Positions 1-4,467 of a DNA stretch of 5,510 nt are shown in pieces. The stretch covers positions 1 through 5,510 of the forward strand of contig CAJLRE010000093.1 of assembly GCA_905208975.1 (NCBI GenBank). The letters run 5' to 3'. The first letter of the stretch is position 1, and every line of letters begins with the position of its first letter. The notes below the pieces were generated by a model, which saw only the letters and a list, made by a program, of their open reading frames with translations, did not search any database and had not been told where the DNA came from. This stretch comes from an uncultured Collinsella sp. (GTDB lineage Bacteria; Actinomycetota; Coriobacteriia; Coriobacteriales; Coriobacteriaceae). A program made the position numbers and the translations under genes.

Positions 1-336
1 GGCATCGAGGCCACCGAGCCGATCGTCCCCACCACCTGCTCGCCCGAGGACCTTCCCGACGAGGAGCTGTTGTACGACCTGGCCGACCTGTTCAAGGTCT
101 TCAGCGACACCACACGCATCAAGATCCTCTATGCCCTCATGGGCCGCGAGCTCTGCGTGGCCGACATCGCCGAGGCGACCGCAACCTCGCAGTCGGCAGT
201 ATCGCACCAGCTGCGCACGCTTAAGCAGTCGCACCTGGTCAAGTTCCGCCGCGACGGCCGCAACATTCTCTACTCGCTCGCCGACGATCACGTCTACACC
301 ATGCTTAACCAGGGCATGAGCCATATCTGCGAATAG
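1..336 (+). CDS. ArsR/SmtB-family metal-sensing repressor (5' end outside window)
   Basis: Winged-helix repressor that should release DNA when it binds zinc, cadmium or a similar metal. The frame is open from base 1, giving 111 visible residues, so the true start probably lies just upstream. A TTG at 70 would make a protein that loses the N-terminal arm, so it was not chosen. The recognition helix region is visible residues about 54-80, including SQSAVSHQLR. The C-terminus carries Asp95, His97, His108 and Glu111, with the spacing D-x-H-x10-H-x2-E of the SmtB alpha-5 zinc site. Cys52 and Asp55 (CVAD) match the alpha-3 ligands of SmtB, and Cys13 could be the N-terminal ligand of that second site. 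The CxC of ArsR/CadC is absent. The gene lies 63 bases before the HMA gene, in the same direction as the efflux ATPase, so it is probably the local regulator. Family is secure; the exact metal is inferred. Confidence 0.92.
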   Translation, partial: GIEATEPIVPTTCSPEDLPDEELLYDLADLFKVFSDTTRIKILYALMGRELCVADIAEATATSQSAVSHQLRTLKQSHLVKFRRDGRNILYSLADDHVYTMLNQGMSHICE

Positions 337-382
337 CAATCACCCACGGTATCAGCGCGGCCGGCACCCAGACCGCTAACAC

Positions 383-392
383 AGGGAAAGGA
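383..392 (+). promoter_or_regulatory. Ribosome binding site of the HMA gene
   Basis: The purine run AGGGAAAGGA ends 7 bases before the ATG at 400. It supports that start and suggests good translation of the small metal-binding protein. Confidence 0.7.
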
Positions 393-399
393 ACCCACC

Positions 400-618
400 A
401 TGAAAAAGCAGTTTAAGCTCGACGAGATCGATTGCGCCAACTGCGCGCGCGAGCTTCAGGACGAACTTGCCAAGCTCGAGGGCGTCAAGTCCGTTTCGGT
501 CAACTTTATGACCCAGAAGCTGACGCTCGAGGCCGACGACGCCAAGTTCGACGAGGTCCTGGACCGCGTCGTTGAGTTCACCGCCGACGCCGAGCCGGAC
601 TGCGAGATCATTCTCTAA
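400..618 (+). CDS. Free-standing HMA-domain metal-binding protein (metallochaperone-like)
   Basis: Small cytosolic protein of 72 residues that is a single heavy-metal-associated domain and nothing more. The metal loop is Asp11-Cys12-Ala-Asn-Cys15. An aspartate just before the CxxC is typical of the N-terminal domains of Zn/Cd ATPases (ZntA, CadA) rather than copper chaperones, which usually have MxCxxC. A further cysteine, Cys68, lies near the C-terminus. The domain has the usual length, with the pattern GVKSVSVNF forming the expected second strand. It is strongly acidic: 18 Asp/Glu against 9 Lys/Arg. The ATPase gene 99 bases downstream lacks an HMA domain, so this looks like that domain as a separate protein. 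Its role is inferred as delivering metal to the pump or regulating it. A copper chaperone is the less likely alternative. Confidence 0.85.
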   Translation: MKKQFKLDEIDCANCARELQDELAKLEGVKSVSVNFMTQKLTLEADDAKFDEVLDRVVEFTADAEPDCEIIL

Positions 619-636
619 CCCGCGCATACGTTGACC

Positions 637-670
637 CGCGAGGCCGCGCTTGCCGCGGCCTTTGCTCGCG
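637..670 (+). other. GC-rich hairpin between HMA and ATPase genes
   Basis: GGCCGCG at 642-648 pairs with CGCGGCC at 654-660 around the 5-base loop CTTGC. CGCGA at 637-641 can extend the stem with TCGCG at 666-670, leaving TTTGC bulged. It sits 18 bases after the HMA stop. Only three T residues follow the inner stem, so it is a weak intrinsic terminator at best. It could instead be an attenuator, or an mRNA-stabilising structure for the HMA transcript, with the ATPase transcribed from a separate promoter. Confidence 0.45.
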
Positions 671-680
671 AAATTATATG
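650..680 (+). promoter_or_regulatory. Possible promoter of the ATPase gene
   Basis: TTGCCG at 650-655 could be a -35 box and TATATG at 675-680 a -10 box, with a long spacer of 19 bases. Each matches the sigma-70 consensus at four of six positions. The proposed -10 overlaps the ArsR-type palindrome, which is the arrangement expected for repression. The match is weak and the -35 lies inside the hairpin, so this is tentative. Confidence 0.3.
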
Positions 681-694
681 AGCGAGTGTTCATA
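677..694 (+). promoter_or_regulatory. ArsR/SmtB-type operator palindrome
   Basis: TATGAGCGAGTGTTCATA is an imperfect 18-bp inverted repeat with perfect outer half-sites TATGA/TCATA. It follows the pattern of SmtB/CzrA/ZiaR operators (ATATGAAC...TTCATAT-like). It is an AT-rich island in GC-rich DNA, 23 bases before the ATPase start. The regulator gene encoded a few hundred bases upstream is the natural candidate to bind it. The sequence is seen directly; the binding is inferred. Confidence 0.6.
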
Positions 695-703
695 AACTCA
701 AAT

Positions 704-709
704 GAGAGG
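704..709 (+). promoter_or_regulatory. Ribosome binding site of the ATPase gene
   Basis: GAGAGG lies 8 bases before the ATG at 718 and fixes that start. It partly overlaps a short palindrome, CTCAAATGAG (697-706), which could mask it weakly in the mRNA. Confidence 0.65.
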
Positions 710-717
710 TTTGAATC

Positions 718-2670
718 ATGACAGCCGCCGATCCCAAAAAGAAAAAGAAGAAGCGCAAGAAGAAAGAGTCCCTTGAGCATAAGCGCAACCGCATCCTGGT
801 AGCACTGGGCATTTTTGCCGTTGTTTATGCCCTCGACGAGCTCGGCGCCCTCGCTATCGCATTTGGGGAGCCCGGCAACATCTACGCCAGCTTTGTGCTG
901 TTCCTCGTGCCGTTTTTGATTGCCGGCTACGACGTACTGCAAAAGGCATTCAATAACATCCGCCGCGGCAAGGCCTTCGACGAGAGCTTCCTCATGGCCG
1001 TCGCGACCATCGGCGCGTTTGCCATGGTGCTCTTCCCCGACACCGACCCGCACATGGCCGAAGGCGCCGCTGTCATGCTGTTCTACCAGGTCGGCGAGTT
1101 GTTCCAGGCATACGCCGTGGGCAAGAGCCGCAAGTCGATCAGTGCCATGATGGACATCGCGCCCGACTACGCTAACGTCGAGCAAGCCGACGGCACACTC
1201 GAACAGGTCTTTCCCGATGACATCGCCGTCGGCACCGTGATCGTGGTCAAGCCCGGCGAGCGCGTGCCTATCGACGGCGTCATCGTCGAGGGCGAAACCC
1301 AGCTCGACACCGCCGCACTCACGGGCGAGTCGGTCCCCCGCCCGGCCAAGACCGGCGACGATATCATCAGCGGTTGCATCAACATGACGGGCCTCATCCA
1401 CGTGCGCACCATCAAGCCCTTTGGCGAGTCAACCGTCGCGCGTGTTCTGGAGCTCGTGGAGAATGCCAGCGAAAAGAAGGCGCGCACCGAGAACTTCATC
1501 ACGCGCTTTGCCCGCGTCTACACACCCGCCGTCACTGGCGCTGCCGCGGTGCTCGCGCTTGGCGGCGGCCTGGTGACTGGCGCTTGGTCCGATTGGATCC
1601 TGCGCGGCCTGACCTTCCTGGTCGTCAGCTGCCCGTGCGCCCTCGTGATCAGCGTACCGTTGAGTTTCTTTGGCGGCATCGGCGGCGCGTCCAAGCTGGG
1701 CGTTCTCATCAAGGGCTCCAACTACCTCGAGACGCTCGCCGACGTGGACACCATCGTCTTCGACAAAACGGGCACCCTCACCAACGGCACGTTCTCAGTC
1801 GTCGCGGTGCACCCCGAGGCTGGCTATACCGAGCAGTCGCTGCTCGAAGTCGCAGCCCTTGCTGAGTCGTTCTCCGATCACCCCATCGCGCAGTCCGTGC
1901 GCGACGCCTACCAGGGCGAGGTCGACCCCAAGCGCGTGAGCGACTCCGCCAACGACGCGGGCCACGGCGTGACGGCAACCATCGACGGCAAGCACGTCGT
2001 CGTTGGCAACGCCAAGATGCTCGCCGCGGCCGGCGTTGAAGCACCGGACTGTGAGGTTGTCGGCACGATCCTCCACGTGCTCGTTGACGGCGTGTACGCC
2101 GGCCACATCGTGATTGCAGACACCGTTAAGGCCGATGCGGAGCAAACGATTCGCGACCTGCATGCCGCCGGTATCAACCGCACCGTCATGCTCACGGGCG
2201 ACCGCGAGGAGGTTGCAGCGTCTGTGGCCAAGCAACTCGGTCTCGACGAGTTCCACGCGCAGCTCCTGCCGGGCGACAAGGTCGAGCGCGTTGAGGCGCT
2301 ACTCGCGGCCGAAAGTGGCAAGGGCAAGCTCGCCTTTGTCGGTGACGGCATCAACGACGCGCCTGTGCTTACGCGCGCCGATGTGGGCATTGCCATGGGC
2401 GCCATGGGCTCGGACGCCGCGATCGAGGCCGCCGACGTGGTGCTGATGGACGACAAGCCGTCCAACATTTCCCGCGCGATCCGCGTGGCGCGCAAGACCA
2501 TGACGATTGTTTGGCAGAACATTATCTTTGCGCTGGGCATTAAGCTGCTGATCCTTGTGCTGGCAGCGCTGGGCATCGCCAATATGTGGCTTGCCGTCTT
2601 TGGCGACGTGGGCGTGGCGATCATCGCTATCCTGAACGCCATGCGCGCGATGGGTGTCAAGAACCTGTAG
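718..2670 (+). CDS. P1B-2 type Zn/Cd/Pb-exporting P-type ATPase without its own HMA domain
   Basis: Inner-membrane pump of 650 residues that uses ATP to expel divalent soft metals. It has eight predicted membrane segments (about 25-49, 54-74, 89-106, 116-134, 268-287, 293-314, 597-618, 623-645). Catalytic motifs are complete: TGES at 202-205 (actuator), the transport-site CPC at 305-307, phosphorylated Asp349 in DKTGTLT, the HP motif at 388-389, and GDGIND at 542-547. Lys609 and Asp630 in the last two helices have the same 21-residue spacing as Lys693 and Asp714 of E. coli ZntA, which marks the Zn/Cd/Pb subgroup and argues against copper. It is about 80 residues shorter than ZntA because the N-terminal HMA domain is missing; a separate HMA protein is encoded just upstream. 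In its place, residues 7-16 are ten consecutive Lys/Arg. Probably controlled by the upstream ArsR-type repressor. Substrate among Zn, Cd, Pb and Co is inferred. Confidence 0.93.
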   Translation: MTAADPKKKKKKRKKKESLEHKRNRILVALGIFAVVYALDELGALAIAFGEPGNIYASFVLFLVPFLIAGYDVLQKAFNNIRRGKAFDESFLMAVATIGAFAMVLFPDTDPHMAEGAAVMLFYQVGELFQAYAVGKSRKSISAMMDIAPDYANVEQADGTLEQVFPDDIAVGTVIVVKPGERVPIDGVIVEGETQLDTAALTGESVPRPAKTGDDIISGCINMTGLIHVRTIKPFGESTVARVLELVENASEKKARTENFITRFARVYTPAVTGAAAVLALGGGLVTGAWSDWILRGLTFLVVSCPCALVISVPLSFFGGIGGASKLGVLIKGSNYLETLADVDTIVFDKTGTLTNGTFSVVAVHPEAGYTEQSLLEVAALAESFSDHPIAQSVRDAYQGEVDPKRVSDSANDAGHGVTATIDGKHVVVGNAKMLAAAGVEAPDCEVVGTILHVLVDGVYAGHIVIADTVKADAEQTIRDLHAAGINRTVMLTGDREEVAASVAKQLGLDEFHAQLLPGDKVERVEALLAAESGKGKLAFVGDGINDAPVLTRADVGIAMGAMGSDAAIEAADVVLMDDKPSNISRAIRVARKTMTIVWQNIIFALGIKLLILVLAALGIANMWLAVFGDVGVAIIAILNAMRAMGVKNL

Positions 2671-2677
2671 CGCCTGT

Positions 2678-2708
2678 GGTCCCTCCGGCCGGGACCGGGC
2701 TTGGTTTT
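2678..2708 (+). terminator. Possible terminator after the ATPase gene
   Basis: GGTCCC (2678-2683) pairs with GGGACC (2691-2696) around a 7-base loop, 7 bases after the stop. The T-rich stretch TTGGTTTT (2701-2708) follows after four more bases, so it is not a perfect intrinsic terminator. Its 3' arm overlaps the outer arm of the large inverted repeat, so the two structures would compete. Confidence 0.45.
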
Positions 2709-2816
2709 GAAAACGTCCTCGACCAATGAAGCGCCCCCGTTCTGCTCCTTCGGAGCTACGAACGGGGGCGCTTCTGGTCTGCGGAGTGTTTTCAAAAACC
2801 AAGCCCGGACCCGGCC
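2687..2816. repeat. Nested ~130-base inverted repeat (element-like palindrome)
   Basis: The outer arms, 2687-2714 and 2788-2816, are reverse complements of each other apart from one mismatched base and one extra T. Inside, GACCA (2721-2725) pairs with TGGTC (2775-2779). A perfect 15-bp stem, 2728-2742 with 2760-2774, encloses an apical hairpin GCTCC-TTC-GGAGC (2744-2756). About 53 pairs form in all. It lies between two convergent genes. No clear T tract follows the inner stem on either strand, so a plain terminator is not a full explanation. It could be a MITE-like or REP-like repeat, or a strong bidirectional transcription barrier. No transposase or clear target-site duplication was seen. 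Confidence 0.75.
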
Positions 2817-3091
2817 TGCGGTGACGTTGCTGGCGGTTCTTGGGCATCGCTTGCTGGCGGGGTTCCTTGTCTGAGTTGGACTTAGTTGATGGGGCTACTG
2901 GTCCCGGTCGCTGTCCCGCGCCTTTGGCGCGTGACAGCGCGCCTCTTTGGGAACGCAGAGATGGCTCAGCTGTGGTGGCGTCGCGCACCGATTGCTCCAC
3001 TTTGGACTGCGTCGGACTCGCTGTTGTTCGAATCCCCTATCCCCTTTCGCTGGTTCGCGTTTTGCGCGAACTCCGCACTATTGGGGGTCAA
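2817..3091. other. Non-coding convergent gap with small hairpins and repeats
   Basis: No credible gene was found here. TTGCTGGCGG occurs twice (2827-2836 and 2851-2860), each followed by a similar T-rich stretch. A near-perfect 13-bp hairpin with loop TTT and one mismatch spans 2910-2938. A perfect 7-bp hairpin, GTTCGCG/CGCGAAC with loop TTTTG, spans 3053-3071 and may help to end the minus-strand repressor transcript, although no T run follows. GGCTCAGC (2963-2970) and GTTCGAATCCCC (3026-3037) resemble tRNA D-arm and T-arm sequences, but no tRNA folds here. The stretch could be an unrecognised small RNA or decayed DNA. Confidence 0.5.
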
Positions 3092-3481
3092 TTAGGCTTC
3101 CGTTGTTGGACCCGTCGCATCTTCCTTGCTCAGCATCGCCCTCAGCTTCTCAAAGCTTTCCTCGCTCAGGCAGTGCTCCATGTGGCAGCCCTCTTGCGAC
3201 GCGACCTCAGCCGAAACACCCGCATCCTCCAGCAGCCCCACGAAAAAGCAGTGACGCTCCCACATTTGGCGAGCGACCTCCAGACCACGCTCCGTCAGAT
3301 GAACGTCGCGCTTGCCCATTTCGACATAGCCGTTGCTTTCCAACGTCGCCATGGCCTTGGAAACGCTCGCCTTGGTTACGCCGAGGTACTCCGCAACGTC
3401 GATCGAGCGCACGATGCCCTGACGTTCCGATAGAACGTAGATCGATTCGAGATAGTCTTCTCCGGATTCACGTAGGGCCAT
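3092..3481 (-). CDS. DtxR/MntR-family metal-dependent transcriptional repressor
   Basis: Cytosolic repressor of 129 residues that should bind DNA when loaded with Mn(II) or Fe(II) and shut down metal-uptake genes. The N-terminus ESGEDYLESIYVL is the first helix of the family. A winged helix-turn-helix follows at about 25-65 (recognition part KASVSKAMATLE), then the dimerisation domain. Candidate metal ligands are Asp9, Glu12, His77, Cys99, Glu102 and His103. Asp9/Glu12 resemble MntR, while Cys99 with Glu102-His103 (CHMEH) resembles the Cys102/Glu105/His106 site of DtxR. There is no SH3-like third domain, so the length fits the short MntR type. The start is supported by AAAGG six bases upstream (3488-3492). 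It is transcribed towards the efflux ATPase and is preceded by its own AT-rich promoter region, which suggests autoregulation. Which metal it senses is uncertain. Confidence 0.9.
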   Translation of the reverse strand: MALRESGEDYLESIYVLSERQGIVRSIDVAEYLGVTKASVSKAMATLESNGYVEMGKRDVHLTERGLEVARQMWERHCFFVGLLEDAGVSAEVASQEGCHMEHCLSEESFEKLRAMLSKEDATGPTTEA

Positions 3482-3520
3482 GGGCCGCCTTTCGCGATGG
3501 CTTCTAGTTAGCCTTTGGAT

Positions 3521-3586
3521 ACTTTTGCTTGATTTACTTTACCGCAAAAGTTGCCCATGTCTTACTACTTTGCCTAAAAGTTAGCC
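3521..3586 (-). promoter_or_regulatory. Promoter region of the DtxR-type gene with paired operator-like sites
   Basis: An AT-rich stretch upstream of the repressor start holds two related inverted repeats: ACTTTACCGCAAAAGT (3536-3551) and ACTTTGCCTAAAAGT (3567-3581). They sit in longer similar copies (3534-3556 and 3565-3586) offset by 30-31 bases, close to three helical turns. ACTTTTGC (3521-3528) adds a further half-site and is an exact inverted match of GCAAAAGT (3544-3551). AGTTAGCC occurs at 3506-3513 and 3579-3586. On the minus strand TTGCGG and AAGTAT, 17 bases apart, are a weak promoter candidate. Binding by the adjacent DtxR-type protein is inferred. Confidence 0.5.
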
Positions 3587-3610
3587 GTGTTTCACAAAAC
3601 ATGCGGGACG

Positions 3611-3647
3611 AAAACAAAATGGGGACGCCCCGCAAGGAGTGTCCCCA
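3611..3647 (-). terminator. Intrinsic terminator of the ABC-F/HAD transcript
   Basis: On the minus strand TGGGGAC (3647-3641) pairs with GTCCCCA (3626-3620) and is followed at once by TTTTGTTTT (3619-3611). The stem-plus-T-run form is canonical, although the loop is 14 bases and may fold further. It lies 44 bases past the HAD stop codon and separates that transcript from the DtxR-type gene. Confidence 0.7.
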
Positions 3648-3675
3648 GCCGCCGGCAGAAAAGGAACGTCCCCAG
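3634..3675. repeat. Direct repeat around GTCCCCAG
   Basis: AAGGAGTGTCCCCAG (3634-3648) and AAGGAACGTCCCCAG (3661-3675) are 15-base copies with two differences, offset by 27 bases. Either GTCCCC can pair with GGGGAC at 3621-3626, so the terminator has two possible stems. Similar short GTCCCC units are, from general familiarity, common between genes in Collinsella-like genomes. Confidence 0.5.
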
Positions 3676-3690
3676 ATGCCGAATCCGCAG

Positions 3691-4461
3691 CTACAGCAGG
3701 CCAAAGTGTTTGGCGGCGTTGTAGATGCCGTCGTCGTCCACGGCGGTCGTCACGTAGGTCGCCACGGCCTTCACGGTATCCTGCGCGTTGCCCATGGCCA
3801 CGCTCGTGCCCACGGCGGCAAACATCGACAGGTCGTTCTCGCCGTCGCCAAAGGCAATCGCCTCGCTCGCGTCGATGCCCAGGCGCTCCAGCGTCGCCGC
3901 CACACCCAGGTCCTTGCCGCCGTTTGCCGGAATAATGTCGCAGAACAACTCGCACCAGCGCGTAGTGAGCGAATGCGACACCGCGTCGGTCACGATATGC
4001 TCGTCAGCCGGATCCACAAAGGCGCAAAACTGGTAGACCGGCGCGTCAAAGGCGTGCTCAAACGGCTCCTCGTGGTAGACGATTCCCGCGTTGCTGCCGG
4101 CCGTCACCACGCGCTCGGACAGGCGGTTCACAAACGAGTTCTCGCCCTGCATGCACAGCGAGTCATAACGCCCCTGCGCCACCTGGTCCACAATCACCGC
4201 GACGTCGTCCGGATCGATCGGGCAGCTGCGGTAAACGCCCTCGGCATCAAAACAGTGCTGGCCCGAAAGCGTAATGTACGCATCCCAACCCAAGCTGAAC
4301 AGCCAATCCGGCATCTGGTAGGTCGGGCGACCCGTGGCGATCACGCATGCAATCCCCTGCTCGTGAAAGCTGTCGAGCACCTGCTGCGCCGACGCCGGAA
4401 TCCGGTGCGTCTTAAAGCTCAGCAGCGTGCCGTCGATATCGAAAAACGCGGCCTTGATCAT
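3691..4461 (-). CDS. Cof-type HAD-superfamily phosphatase (class IIB)
   Basis: Cytosolic Mg-dependent phosphatase of 256 residues, a normal length for the Cof/YbiV/YidA group, which acts on sugar phosphates, flavin or cofactor phosphates. All four HAD motifs are present: Asp8 and Asp10 in FFDIDGTLL (nucleophile and general acid), Thr43 in VIATGR, Lys183 in GGKDLG, and Asp206/Asp210 in GDGEND. The region between about residues 85 and 180 is the C2B-type cap that selects the substrate. The start follows the ABC-F stop by 6 bases. GAGGAG inside the end of that gene (4471-4476) and GCGAGG just before the ATG can both serve as ribosome binding sites, so translation is probably coupled. The substrate cannot be told from sequence, and co-transcription with an ABC-F protein does not reveal it. 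Confidence 0.9.
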   Translation of the reverse strand: MIKAAFFDIDGTLLSFKTHRIPASAQQVLDSFHEQGIACVIATGRPTYQMPDWLFSLGWDAYITLSGQHCFDAEGVYRSCPIDPDDVAVIVDQVAQGRYDSLCMQGENSFVNRLSERVVTAGSNAGIVYHEEPFEHAFDAPVYQFCAFVDPADEHIVTDAVSHSLTTRWCELFCDIIPANGGKDLGVAATLERLGIDASEAIAFGDGENDLSMFAAVGTSVAMGNAQDTVKAVATYVTTAVDDDGIYNAAKHFGLL

Positions 4462-4467
4462 CCTCGC

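Noticed and set aside
70..336. TTG start giving an 88-residue regulator
   Set aside because: The frame is open upstream to the window edge and the residues before 70 fit the N-terminal arm of the SmtB family, so the gene is more likely cut by the window edge.
733..765. Possible programmed frameshift at the A-rich lysine run
   Set aside because: AAA AAG codons are present but no A precedes them to make the full slippery heptamer, no stimulatory structure was noticed, and no useful alternative product would result.
376..1401. Long open frame on the minus strand opposite the HMA and ATPase genes
   Set aside because: It is antisense to two clearly recognised genes, has a low-complexity composition with no recognisable motif, and arises from the GC-rich codon bias.
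1908..3000. Open frames on the minus strand opposite the 3' half of the ATPase and the gap
   Set aside because: They run through the inverted repeat, show no family features, and their composition is that expected of antisense GC-rich DNA.
2963..3045. A functional tRNA gene
   Set aside because: Acceptor, anticodon and T stems cannot be formed with normal spacing; only short D-arm and T-loop resemblances remain.
2840..3433. Plus-strand open frame across the gap and opposite the DtxR-type gene
   Set aside because: Most of it is the complement of a well-supported gene, with no ribosome binding site or domain that I recognise.
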